Of a DNA stretch of 64,000 nt, positions 6,127-12,461 are shown one piece after another. Both the position numbers and the translations under genes were made by a program. Under the pieces are notes generated by a model, which saw nothing but the letters and a program-made list of their open reading frames with translations, searched no databases and was not told where the DNA came from. Source of the DNA: a virus; the IMG/VR virus record IMGVR_UViG_3300011116_000416, positions 1 to 64,000 of that record. One strand, 5' to 3'. Numbering within the stretch: the stretch's first letter is position 1; each line of letters starts with the position of its first letter.

Positions 6127-6145
6127 GCAAGTGTATAAAAGGCTC
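6119..6145 (+). ncRNA. H-type pseudoknot RNA, copy B
   Basis: Identical to copy A over the pseudoknot: ACAC 6119-6122 with GTGT 6131-6134, loop CTGAGCAA, TAAAA, and GCTC 6142-6145 with GAGC 6125-6128. It ends four bases before the tRNA-Glu. Confidence 0.6.
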
Positions 6146-6149
6146 ACTT

Positions 6150-6224
6150 GGTCCCATCGTCTAGTGGTCAGGACATCAGGTTTTCATCCTGAAAACGAGA
6201 GTTCGATTCTCTCTGGGACTGCCA
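6150..6224 (+). tRNA. tRNA-Glu (TTC)
   Basis: Complete cloverleaf: acceptor GGTCCCA with TGGGACT, anticodon loop TTTTCAT giving TTC, T-arm GAGAG-TTCGATT-CTCTC, discriminator G and an encoded CCA at 6222-6224. It is apart from the four-tRNA cluster of the minus strand. Confidence 0.92.
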
Positions 6225-6285
6225 ATTTTGGTCGGCACCAAAAATAACAGAATGATAACGCTTTACGAAAACCTTACGAAAACCC

Positions 6286-6314
6286 TTGACAAAACCCTGA
6301 AATCGTGGGACAAT
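6286..6314 (+). promoter_or_regulatory. sigma70-type promoter
   Basis: TTGACA 6286-6291, 17-base spacer, GACAAT 6309-6314; upstream of the gene at 6364. Confidence 0.7.
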
Positions 6315-6363
6315 AGATTATCAGCAAAAGTTGATAATAAAAATACTAGTAGAAAGAAGCAAA

Positions 6364-6516
6364 ATGGGAAACACTATTCCAACTGTTGGCTCACAGTTCG
6401 CAACGCAGAAGTCTGGCGTGGTTGGCACTGTTCAGGAAGTCATCAAAAACGCAAGTGGTTCGTATCGTATTCGCCTAGATGTAAATGGCAAGACACGCTG
6501 GACAACCGCTAAGTAG
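6364..6516 (+). CDS. small beta-rich protein, 50 aa
   Basis: ATG 6364 follows AGAAAGAAGCAAA; a start at 6331 has no ribosome site. Hydrophobic/polar alternation (GVVGTVQEVIKNASGSYRIR) suggests a small beta barrel, as in KOW or SH3-like folds, by appearance only. Downstream is RNA element copy E, starting at its stop codon. Confidence 0.6.
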   Translation: MGNTIPTVGSQFATQKSGVVGTVQEVIKNASGSYRIRLDVNGKTRWTTAK

Positions 6517-6561
6517 TTCATAACAGAACTATAACATCTGGGTAAATGTATAAACTGCCCA
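6515..6561 (+). ncRNA. hairpin plus pseudoknot RNA, copy E (covarying)
   Basis: AGTTC/GAACT hairpin (6515-6530), then stem ACAT/ATGT (6534-6537 with 6546-6549), loop CTGGGTAA, ATAAAC, and TGCCCA (6556-6561) pairing with the loop's TGGGTA. Compared with copy A, one stem pair changes C-G to T-A and one pseudoknot pair A-T to G-C, both keeping pairing. Confidence 0.6.
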
Positions 6562-6590
6562 TTTACAAATCACCCTTTATCCTGTATAAT
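6562..6590 (+). promoter_or_regulatory. sigma70-type promoter
   Basis: TTTACA 6562-6567, 17-base spacer, TATAAT 6585-6590; begins at the last base of RNA element E and serves the gene at 6625. Confidence 0.7.
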
Positions 6591-6624
6591 TTATACATAA
6601 CCCTAAATAGAAAGAAGATAAATA

Positions 6625-7068
6625 ATGGCTCGTTCATTAGCAGTAAAAGTTCCAACCGCTAGTTTGATTGTTCTCGTAGAAGACAAGATTGCTAGTATTC
6701 AGTCTGCTCTTGCTACATACCCTGCTGATGTAAAGCAGTATGAAGCAGATGTAAAGGCTCACCAAGCAAACCTAGTCAAGTCTGTAATCAAGGTTCTAAC
6801 TGATAACCCTGAGTTGATTGGCGAAAACTATGATAGCCCAATTCGTGTTTCTTATGGCTATCGTGGTGTTGATGTAAGCATAGATGCTGATGCTCTTGGC
6901 TTACCTGAGCAACCAAAAAAGCCACAGAACCCAAATGATAGACAATCGTTTGGTCGTGAGTATGCTACTCCACTAGAAATGTTGGAAAAGACACTCAAAG
7001 TTCTAAAACTAACAACTCAGGAAGAAGTAAATGCTTCTACCTATTCATCAGTAATGGACTTACTATAA
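6625..7068 (+). CDS. unknown phage protein, 147 aa
   Basis: ATG 6625 after AGAAAGAAGATAAATA. Long N-terminal helical region with Ala/Lys/Gln (about residues 15-60), a Pro/Asn-rich linker (PEQPKKPQNPND) and a C-terminal helix. No recognised domain. It lies between the 50-aa gene and the DUF932 gene, each followed by the same RNA element, so the three may act together. Confidence 0.65.
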   Translation: MARSLAVKVPTASLIVLVEDKIASIQSALATYPADVKQYEADVKAHQANLVKSVIKVLTDNPELIGENYDSPIRVSYGYRGVDVSIDADALGLPEQPKKPQNPNDRQSFGREYATPLEMLEKTLKVLKLTTQEEVNASTYSSVMDLL

Positions 7069-7072
7069 ACCA

Positions 7073-7163
7073 TTGGCTTCCCCTAGTCTTCCGTTCCGTC
7101 AGGGTAAATCGCTAGACTTGCGTTAGCCAAAACACCTGAGCAAGTGTCTAAAAGGCTTCCCAA
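7073..7163 (+). ncRNA. hairpin plus pseudoknot RNA, copy C
   Basis: TTGGCT (7073-7078) pairs with AGCCAA (7125-7130); one base later ACAC/GTGT (7132-7135 with 7144-7147), loop CTGAGCAA, CTAAAA, and GCTT (7155-7158) pairing with GAGC of the loop. CCCAA (7159-7163) could compete for the TTGG arm. The arrangement and one-base linker match copy A although the outer stem sequence differs. Confidence 0.65.
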
Positions 7164-7200
7164 GTTGGGGTAGCGACTAGATGGGTAAAATAATTTCGCT

Positions 7201-7254
7201 AATCCCCTTGTGAAGTCTGGAGTAAAATCCCGAAAGTAGCAAGGGGATTTTTTC
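7201..7254 (+). terminator. rho-independent terminator with long loop
   Basis: AATCCCCTTG (7201-7210) is perfectly complementary to CAAGGGGATT (7240-7249), followed by a T-run. It closes the unit of the 147-aa gene; TGCCGAC follows. Confidence 0.75.
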
Positions 7255-7266
7255 TTGCCGACCCCT

Positions 7267-7275
7267 TGTGGATAA
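7267..7275. other. single perfect DnaA box
   Basis: TGTGGATAA at 7267-7275, with a near match (TGTGGAAAA) 12 bp downstream; in the leader of the DUF932 gene. Confidence 0.5.
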
Positions 7276-7314
7276 AGCTGTGGAAAAGTTTATTAAGATT
7301 ATTTACGAAACCCC

Positions 7315-7343
7315 TTGACAATCCCTAGATTATTTGAGATAAT
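7315..7343 (+). promoter_or_regulatory. sigma70-type promoter
   Basis: TTGACA 7315-7320, 17-base spacer, GATAAT 7338-7343; transcribes the DUF932 gene. Confidence 0.75.
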
Positions 7344-7385
7344 TGAGTATCAAATAAATCCATTTATCACGAAAGGTGTCCATTT

Positions 7386-8399
7386 ATGGCTCACGAATTA
7401 GAAATAAACGAAGCAACAGGCGAAGCAACTTTTGCTAGCCTACGCCAACCTGCTTGGCACAATCTAGGAACTGTGTTTCAAGATGAAGTAAATACCGCAG
7501 AAATGCTATCCCTTGCTAAACTAGACAATTGGAATGTTCGCTTAGAAGAAGTCCCTGTCCCTGCTGGTTTTACTAGCGACAAAACTTATTCTTTTGTATC
7601 ACGAACTAATCCATTCAACAAAGACCAGACAGACATTCTGGGAATTGTTGGAGAACGCTACACACCTTTACAGAATGAAGACTTGTTTTCATTTGGCGAC
7701 AACTTGCTAGATGGTGGTGGGCGTTGGGAAACTGCTGGTTCAATCAAAGGTGGTAGAGTTGTATTTGGTTCTATTGCTTTACAGAACTCAATTACCCTAG
7801 ACCCGAATGGCATTGCTGATAAGATAGACAACTATCTACTTATCAACACATCTCACGATGGTTCTATCGCTATTCAAGCGTCAATCACACCTGTTAGAGT
7901 TGTATGTGCTAACACGCTAAACCTTGCTCTATCATCATTCAAGGGTAAAAAGGCAAGTAAGCAAACATTCAAGATTAGACACACTCAAACAGCGGAAGGC
8001 AAAATCGCAGTTGCTCGCCAAGCGTTGGGTCTTGCTAACTCTTACATTGACGAGTTTAGCGAACTTGCTAACAAACTTATTCAAACTGAGATTACTAAGG
8101 CTCAATTTGATAAGATTGTTGAACTTGCTTACCCTGCCCCTGAAAAAGACAGCAAGGGTTCATTCAAAAAGCACGACAGCAAAGTTGAACTACTAAACGA
8201 CATTTATGTTGGTCAGTATAACAACACTATTGCTGGAACTGCTTGGGGTGCTTACAATGCTCTAACAGAACGCTTGGATTGGTATAGAACTGCTCGTGGT
8301 GGCAACAGTGAAAGTATTTACGCTTCTGCTTCTGGTTTTGACCCTGTAATCAACGCTGAGAAAAATCGCCTAATGGGATTGGTTTTAGCAAACATCTAA
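7386..8399 (+). CDS. DUF932 (TIGR03299) phage/plasmid-like protein, 337 aa
   Basis: Recognised as the DUF932 family by its start (ATFASLRQPAWHNLGTVF) and by the GIVGERYTPLQNED and PVRVVCANTLNLAL segments; the length is normal for the family. DUF932 proteins occur in many phages and plasmids and are often called LGT proteins, but their biochemical role is not established. ATG 7386 follows CGAAAGGTGTCCATTT. It is the largest gene of the plus-strand arm, has its own consensus promoter and is followed seven bases after its stop by pseudoknot copy D. Confidence 0.85.
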   Translation: MAHELEINEATGEATFASLRQPAWHNLGTVFQDEVNTAEMLSLAKLDNWNVRLEEVPVPAGFTSDKTYSFVSRTNPFNKDQTDILGIVGERYTPLQNEDLFSFGDNLLDGGGRWETAGSIKGGRVVFGSIALQNSITLDPNGIADKIDNYLLINTSHDGSIAIQASITPVRVVCANTLNLALSSFKGKKASKQTFKIRHTQTAEGKIAVARQALGLANSYIDEFSELANKLIQTEITKAQFDKIVELAYPAPEKDSKGSFKKHDSKVELLNDIYVGQYNNTIAGTAWGAYNALTERLDWYRTARGGNSESIYASASGFDPVINAEKNRLMGLVLANI

Positions 8400-8432
8400 A
8401 CTGATAGACCTGAGCAAGTCTAAAAACTGCTC
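8384..8432 (+). ncRNA. hairpin plus pseudoknot RNA, copy D (covarying)
   Basis: TTTAG/CTAAA hairpin (8384-8400) overlaps the stop codon. Then stem TAGAC/GTCTA (8405-8409 with 8418-8422), loop CTGAGCAA, A-rich linker, and TGCTC (8428-8432) pairing with GAGCA of the loop. Relative to copies A-C a C-G stem pair is replaced by G-C, a compensatory double change. Confidence 0.65.
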
Positions 8433-8433
8433 A

Positions 8434-8467
8434 CCAATTTCCTACTTGACAAAGTGGGGAATTTGGG
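8434..8467 (+). terminator. hairpin with CTACTTGACA loop
   Basis: CCAATTTCC (8434-8442) and GGAATTTGG (8459-8467) form an imperfect stem around the loop also found at 1301-1342; runs into GTCGGCA. Confidence 0.4.
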
Positions 8468-8545
8468 TCGGCAATTTTACATAATCTTGTTAGATATAAA
8501 AACTTAATTACGAACAGGTAAATTTTTCCCCAGAACTATTGCATT

Positions 8546-8567
8546 TGTCAGTGGTGGTCTGTATAAT
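8546..8567 (+). promoter_or_regulatory. TGTCAGTGG-type promoter 16, leaderless output
   Basis: TGTCAGTGG 8546-8554, TATAAT 8562-8567, six bases to the ATG at 8574. Confidence 0.8.
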
Positions 8568-8573
8568 GGATTT

Positions 8574-8843
8574 ATGAATGAAGATGAAGAATACTATAAA
8601 TACCCTGAAGCACACGAACTAAAATCCTACCAAATCAAGCAATTTAAGGTTTGGGGTCTTGAAGCACTTGAAAGAGAGTTTTGGGACAGGATAGAGCGTG
8701 GTATCTTGAAACGCACCCCTGAAACAATGTCCTTTATTGAAATGCTAACAGGCATTCGTGAAGAAGCGTGGATTGCTCTTGAACCTGACAATCATAAGAT
8801 ACTTTATGATGAAATGCTGGAACAAGCGGCTATGCTTTGGTAA
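8574..8843 (+). CDS. acidic helical protein, 89 aa
   Basis: ATG 8574 sits at the predicted transcription start with no ribosome site. Mixed-charge helices with many Trp and Tyr; no family recognised. The next TGTCAGTGG box starts directly after its TAA. Confidence 0.65.
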   Translation: MNEDEEYYKYPEAHELKSYQIKQFKVWGLEALEREFWDRIERGILKRTPETMSFIEMLTGIREEAWIALEPDNHKILYDEMLEQAAMLW

Positions 8844-8865
8844 TGTCAGTGGTATCCCCTATAAT
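8844..8865 (+). promoter_or_regulatory. TGTCAGTGG-type promoter 17
   Basis: TGTCAGTGG 8844-8852, TATAAT 8860-8865; heads the six-gene overlapping unit 8894-9859. Confidence 0.8.
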
Positions 8866-8893
8866 AATAATCTAAGAGAAAGAGAAAACCCTT

Positions 8894-9085
8894 ATGGCAA
8901 ATCTATACAATGTAAAAGTAATCGTAGAACTAGAATACGAAGTTGAGTGTGAAACCGAAGATGAAGCAGAAGAACTTGGCTGGCATTGGGAAGAATACAC
9001 ACAATACTCGTCTGTCTATTCCATAGATGTAGAACATCTAAAAGAGATAGAAGACTTTGATGAAGAAGATGAAGATAATGACTGA
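8894..9085 (+). CDS. very acidic protein, 63 aa
   Basis: ATG 8894 after AGAGAAAGAGAAAACCCTT. Two strand-like stretches and an Asp/Glu C-terminus (EDFDEEDEDND). Related in style to the products at 9395 and 11593, which also start with an M-x-K/N-x-Y strand pattern, so these may be paralogues. Ends in an eight-base overlap with the next gene. Confidence 0.65.
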   Translation: MANLYNVKVIVELEYEVECETEDEAEELGWHWEEYTQYSSVYSIDVEHLKEIEDFDEEDEDND

Positions 9086-9254
9086 TTGTGAATGCGACAA
9101 GGTTGATTGTCCTAAACACGAAGGCAGTTATGACTGTCATTCATTCTGCGACATTTGCGAAGGTAATCAGGGTTATTGCCCTACCCACGATGAATGGGAA
9201 GCAGAACAAGCACAAATCTATTTAGACCAACACAGACAGGAAGATAATGAGTGA
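9078..9254 (+). CDS. Cys/His-rich zinc protein, 58 aa
   Basis: Start ATG 9078 is inside ATGACTGA, overlapping the upstream stop by eight bases. The N-terminal 36 residues contain eight Cys and several His (CECDKVDCPKH, CHSFCDICEGNQGYCPTH), enough for two zinc sites, then an acidic helix. No named family. Confidence 0.65.
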   Translation: MTDCECDKVDCPKHEGSYDCHSFCDICEGNQGYCPTHDEWEAEQAQIYLDQHRQEDNE

Positions 9255-9402
9255 ACTAAAAAGCCTAATGGCTGAACGCAAAGCAATAGAAGCAGACCTA
9301 GACAAGTTTGAGGGTATGCTAAACGATTGGACTTATGACCTTATCGTAGGTCGTATGGAAATATTAGACAGTATGATTGCGATTGAGAGTTATAATGCCT
9401 AA
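9247..9402 (+). CDS. small helical protein, 51 aa
   Basis: ATG 9247 within ATGAGTGA (eight-base overlap). Almost entirely helical, heptad-like (LMAERKAIEADLDKFEGML), so a short coiled coil is likely. Function unknown. Confidence 0.6.
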   Translation: MSELKSLMAERKAIEADLDKFEGMLNDWTYDLIVGRMEILDSMIAIESYNA

Positions 9403-9631
9403 AATTTATAGAGCACAAATCATCTGGGACTTTGAAGTGGATGATGATGGATACGTTGAAAGCGAACGTGAGTATCTGGACTATGAACTTGAAGATGGTG
9501 AAACTCTGGAACCACGCACCGAAGAACAAATCATCAACTATGCTCGTAGTGAACTAGTAGAAGCACTATACAATGGTGTCAAATACAATGACCTATACAA
9601 TATGGTTGATGTGGTGGTAGTAAATGAGTGA
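9395..9631 (+). CDS. acidic protein, 78 aa
   Basis: ATG 9395 within ATGCCTAA (eight-base overlap), preferred over 9377, which lacks coupling geometry. N-terminal strands (KIYRAQIIWDFEVDDDGYV) followed by acidic helix. Similar in design to the 63-aa and 58-aa proteins at 8894 and 11593. Confidence 0.6.
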   Translation: MPKIYRAQIIWDFEVDDDGYVESEREYLDYELEDGETLEPRTEEQIINYARSELVEALYNGVKYNDLYNMVDVVVVNE

Positions 9632-9803
9632 AATGTCAGATAAAGAACTAGTCTTGTCTATGATTGACAACTTTCAAAAAATCAAGGGCATTGACAATTT
9701 GCCAACATCACAAGTATTAGAACTAATTAGAAAAAGATTGAATGCAACACCAGAAGAAATGGCGTTCATCCAACATGCACGAGAAGTTCTAAAGGAAGTA
9801 TGA
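9624..9803 (+). CDS. small helical protein, 59 aa
   Basis: ATG 9624 within ATGAGTGA (eight-base overlap). All-helical composition without a recognised motif. Its TGA overlaps the ATG of the next microprotein (ATGA). Confidence 0.6.
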   Translation: MSEMSDKELVLSMIDNFQKIKGIDNLPTSQVLELIRKRLNATPEEMAFIQHAREVLKEV

Positions 9804-9859
9804 CGTGGACGGTTACCTTTCTTAGCGTTATGATTCTTATATGGCTTATTCGACAATAA
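9800..9859 (+). CDS. 19-aa membrane microprotein
   Basis: ATG 9800 overlaps the previous stop by four bases, and a strong terminator follows its TAA, so it is the true last gene of the unit. The sequence is one hydrophobic helix (VTFLSVMILIWLI) with an Arg-Gln end. Confidence 0.5.
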   Translation: MTWTVTFLSVMILIWLIRQ

Positions 9860-9872
9860 GGGATAATAGGGG

Positions 9873-9910
9873 ACCAGGGTGGTTGGAGCTTTCTAACTGC
9901 CCTGGTTTTT
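9873..9910 (+). terminator. strong rho-independent terminator
   Basis: ACCAGGG (9873-9879) pairs with CCCTGGT (9900-9906), followed by TTTT and then TGCCGAC. Confidence 0.85.
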
Positions 9911-9985
9911 GCCGACCACTTTACATAATAATTTTATTAGAGATAAAAAGTTTATTACGAACATGTAACAAAATCCCCTAAACTA

Positions 9986-10014
9986 TTGACTTTACGATGA
10001 TTAGACGGTATCCT
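9986..10014 (+). promoter_or_regulatory. sigma70-type promoter
   Basis: TTGACT 9986-9991, 17-base spacer, TATCCT 10009-10014, with TTACGATGA in the spacer; reads into the 182-aa gene. Confidence 0.6.
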
Positions 10015-10045
10015 TGAAATATAAACCTAGAGAAAGAGAAACCCT

Positions 10046-10594
10046 ATGCATGTAATGCAATACCTGCTCACTGAAGTTGAGCGTATGGATGAACAAACTG
10101 TTGAAGATATTGAGCAAGAAGCCATTAGTCATGTCAATGCTTGGCTAGACCTAGAAGCAGATGGTAATGGCTTTGTTGGTGGCTGGTCTGATGGTTGCAC
10201 TGTTGGCGGTAGATGGGCTGATGTTCCTATCCTTATTTATTCTGACGAGAATGCTTGTGAGTTCTTAGAAGCATTAGATATGCTAGACCTAAAGCAGCGA
10301 AGTCAGTTCAACGAGTATTTTGCTGAGTTTGATTTTCCTACTATCAACAGTCTTATGGTAAAGTATTCTAATGGTGAAGATGTTGAATACCGTGAAATTA
10401 TTGAAGCCAATGTATCTAGTTTGTCAGGAGCATTGAAGATTATGCGTGGCTACTGGAACTGGGATAGTGGCTATTACGATACCATTGACTATACCATCAA
10501 GACTGAGCCTTTACGAGCAAGGCTAAAAAAAGCTATTGACAACAATGATACTACTATGATACAATGTTTAGTGCCAGTAGATTTCCACTTCTAA
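10046..10594 (+). CDS. acidic unknown protein, 182 aa
   Basis: ATG 10046 after AGAGAAAGAGAAACCCT. Largest product of the 10-12 kb unit. It has a Gly/Trp-rich stretch (GFVGGWSDGCTVGGRWADVP) that could be a small beta sheet, followed by helices. No domain recognised. Its end contains a promoter for the genes that follow. Confidence 0.65.
   Translation: MHVMQYLLTEVERMDEQTVEDIEQEAISHVNAWLDLEADGNGFVGGWSDGCTVGGRWADVPILIYSDENACEFLEALDMLDLKQRSQFNEYFAEFDFPTINSLMVKYSNGEDVEYREIIEANVSSLSGALKIMRGYWNWDSGYYDTIDYTIKTEPLRARLKKAIDNNDTTMIQCLVPVDFHF
10536..10565 (+). promoter_or_regulatory. internal promoter
   Basis: TTGACA 10536-10541, 18-base spacer, TACAAT 10560-10565 with TGA in front (extended -10); inside the end of the 182-aa gene. 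Confidence 0.6.
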
Positions 10595-10608
10595 GAGAAA
10601 GACCCCAA

Positions 10609-10755
10609 ATGAAAATACTAGCAAAACCTGAAATGCTTGTAGATGAACTCTATAATGTTATGGATATGCTTGAAGATGTTCAAGACCCTAAAGCAGGGGA
10701 TATCTATCATTATATAAATCAACTTCTATTAGCAGTGGTGGTAGATGATGACTGA
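10609..10755 (+). CDS. small unknown protein, 48 aa
   Basis: ATG 10609 after AAGAGAAAGACCCCAA; longer frames start upstream inside the previous gene. Helical, ends VVVDDD. Eight-base overlap with the next gene (ATGACTGA). Confidence 0.6.
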   Translation: MKILAKPEMLVDELYNVMDMLEDVQDPKAGDIYHYINQLLLAVVVDDD

Positions 10756-11110
10756 ACTAACCTACGAAGAATGGTCTGAGAAATACAAGCCTATCAAAAA
10801 TCATTTAGTTACTGATGACACTACATCTTTTGAGACTTATGGCGATGAAGTGTTGTTTGTTTGTGAGCAACCTAACAATACCGTTTGGACTGAGATGGAT
10901 GGTGACGATGGTGTGTACATCGTTACTGGCTATCATTTGGCTAATAGGATTGCTTATTATGTTACCGAAGTACCGTGGACAGATGACGAGTATGTCACGG
11001 TATGCAAGTTTGTCGTATGTGACTGCTATGATGTAGATAACGAAGATGAAGAACCTGACCAAGACTGCGACCTATGTTTTGGTGATGGAACCTACACAGA
11101 TTGGAAATAA
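10748..11110 (+). CDS. acidic protein with C-terminal Cys motif, 120 aa
   Basis: ATG 10748 gives the eight-base overlap; an ATG three bases earlier is also possible. The C-terminal third holds VCDCYD and CDLCFGDGTYTDW, a CxxCxGxG element as in DnaJ-type zinc centres, in an otherwise acidic, aromatic chain. A zinc-binding role is likely, the partner unknown. Confidence 0.65.
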   Translation: MTELTYEEWSEKYKPIKNHLVTDDTTSFETYGDEVLFVCEQPNNTVWTEMDGDDGVYIVTGYHLANRIAYYVTEVPWTDDEYVTVCKFVVCDCYDVDNEDEEPDQDCDLCFGDGTYTDWK

Positions 11111-11111
11111 C

Positions 11112-11279
11112 ATGGATGAACTAATTGCTTGGCTTGAAGAGCGACTAAAAGAAAAAGACGCAGAGTTATCTGGTTTAGATAGTGATATAGATGAAGAAGA
11201 TTATTGCTATGCAAAGGGATATATGTATGCTTATCTTAATACACTAATAAAGATAAAGGAAATTACCAATGACAGATAA
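11112..11279 (+). CDS. acidic helical protein, 55 aa
   Basis: ATG 11112, two bases after the previous stop. N-terminal coiled-coil-like helix (MDELIAWLEERLKEKDAEL), acidic centre and a helical end. Overlaps the next gene by 11 bases. Confidence 0.6.
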   Translation: MDELIAWLEERLKEKDAELSGLDSDIDEEDYCYAKGYMYAYLNTLIKIKEITNDR

Positions 11280-11415
11280 ATTTAATAATAATCCTGACTA
11301 CGACCAGGGATGGCAAGAAGCCATTGACCATGTTATTGACATTATTAACGAAATGCAGTATACTTATGATTGGCACAACCCTACACTAGATGAACTGGAG
11401 CAACGAATAGTATGA
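11269..11415 (+). CDS. small unknown protein, 48 aa
   Basis: ATG 11269 after AAAGGAAATTACCA, inside the end of the previous gene. Asp/Asn-rich start, then a helix with GWQEAIDHVIDIIN. Overlaps the next gene by four bases (ATGA). Confidence 0.55.
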   Translation: MTDKFNNNPDYDQGWQEAIDHVIDIINEMQYTYDWHNPTLDELEQRIV

Positions 11416-11600
11416 GAAAATATGTAAAACACCTAAACAACAACGAACTGCTAGAGCGTATGGCAGAAGACCTTGTGTCAATGCACGAGCAAACTGGTAT
11501 TGACTTGGGGTATTGGGAGACAGCCCTAGAAGTTGTAGAACGTTTCTACAATGTATTTGTTGATGTAACAGTTGGTGGAAAGAAGATAGACAATGCCTAA
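11412..11600 (+). CDS. small helical protein, 62 aa
   Basis: ATG 11412 overlaps the previous TGA. Helical with a basic N-terminus; no domain recognised. Eight-base overlap downstream (ATGCCTAA). Confidence 0.6.
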   Translation: MRKYVKHLNNNELLERMAEDLVSMHEQTGIDLGYWETALEVVERFYNVFVDVTVGGKKIDNA

Positions 11601-11769
11601 ATTTAAAATCTATGCCCTGCGTAAAATCTGGTATGAAGTACCAATTGAAGCAGAAGACGAAGCAGATGCTTTTGATAAGATTGATGACTGGATTTCAGAT
11701 GACTTTGAAGATTTTGAAGTATCTGGTGAGTGGGAATTTGAAGCGGTAGGAGTAGAAGATAATGCGTAA
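11593..11769 (+). CDS. very acidic protein, 58 aa
   Basis: ATG 11593 within ATGCCTAA. Strand-like start (KFKIYALRKIWYEVPIEAED) and an Asp/Glu-rich middle. Probable paralogue of the products at 8894 and 9395. Eight-base overlap with the next gene. Confidence 0.6.
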   Translation: MPKFKIYALRKIWYEVPIEAEDEADAFDKIDDWISDDFEDFEVSGEWEFEAVGVEDNA

Positions 11770-11959
11770 GATGTTTGAAAGTCTAGTTTTAGATAAAGAA
11801 AACTTCGAGTCATACTTTGACCCTGAAGATGGTATTGACATTACTGACGAGTTGTGGGATACTATTATTGACGATGTTGATGGTACTGTTGCTAACTACC
11901 TTGACGAACTGTTAAATAATATTGTTTTAGATATCAAGGAAGGTATTTATAATGCTTAA
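11762..11959 (+). CDS. acidic protein, 65 aa
   Basis: ATG 11762 within ATGCGTAA. Asp-rich with hydrophobic helices (DITDELWDTIIDDVDGTVAN). No domain. Eight-base overlap with the last gene of the unit. Confidence 0.6.
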   Translation: MRKMFESLVLDKENFESYFDPEDGIDITDELWDTIIDDVDGTVANYLDELLNNIVLDIKEGIYNA

Positions 11960-12368
11960 AGATTGGGACCTAAACCTATGGTTCAGAGACTTAGGACGAG
12001 ATGAAGATGGCTTGGACATATTGGACGATGTTATAACTATAAACCCTGCTATCTATATCAACGAACAACCTGATGACTTTTACGGTGCAGTTAATAAAGT
12101 TTATACTGGTATTCTTTATATATGTACCCCAGAAGAAACGGCTAAAATCCGTGCATTCAGGAGCGAACAGGAATACGGTGATGACTGGTTTGACTTTAGA
12201 CAGGACCTATTTGCCCTTGAGATTAGCCAGGGTATTCAGCAGTTCCTAGAAGATTTAGGAGACCCCTATAGCATCAATACAGATGACTATGGAGACCTAT
12301 ATCACATTGATAGTATTAGTAAACTTGATGGGTTGAGAACACTCCCTGTCAATGGTCAGAGCAGTTAG
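11952..12368 (+). CDS. acidic unknown protein, 138 aa
   Basis: ATG 11952 within ATGCTTAA. Rich in Asp, Trp and Tyr with mixed helix/strand character. No family recognised. Last gene of an eight-gene overlapping unit, ending 22 bases before a terminator. Confidence 0.65.
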   Translation: MLKDWDLNLWFRDLGRDEDGLDILDDVITINPAIYINEQPDDFYGAVNKVYTGILYICTPEETAKIRAFRSEQEYGDDWFDFRQDLFALEISQGIQQFLEDLGDPYSINTDDYGDLYHIDSISKLDGLRTLPVNGQSS

Positions 12369-12390
12369 GGGTTTCTGTGTCTGACTATCT

Positions 12391-12435
12391 GGGGAAGCAT
12401 GGGTAAATTGCTACTTGTGCTTCCCCTACATTTTT
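12391..12435 (+). terminator. rho-independent terminator
   Basis: GGGGAAGCA (12391-12399) pairs with TGCTTCCCC (12418-12426), then TACATTTTT. It partly overlaps the -35 of the next promoter. Confidence 0.75.
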
Positions 12436-12443
12436 GGTATAAT
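12415..12443 (+). promoter_or_regulatory. promoter overlapping the terminator
   Basis: TTGTGC 12415-12420, 17-base spacer, TATAAT 12438-12443; leads to ATG 12462. Confidence 0.55.
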
Positions 12444-12461
12444 TGGACTATTGGAGTATAA

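Noticed and set aside
6034-8432. Pseudoknots as preQ1-I riboswitches or ToxI antitoxin repeats
   Set aside because: Loop and tail do not match the preQ1 consensus, there is no queuosine gene, the copies are not in tandem, and no ToxN-like toxin is present.
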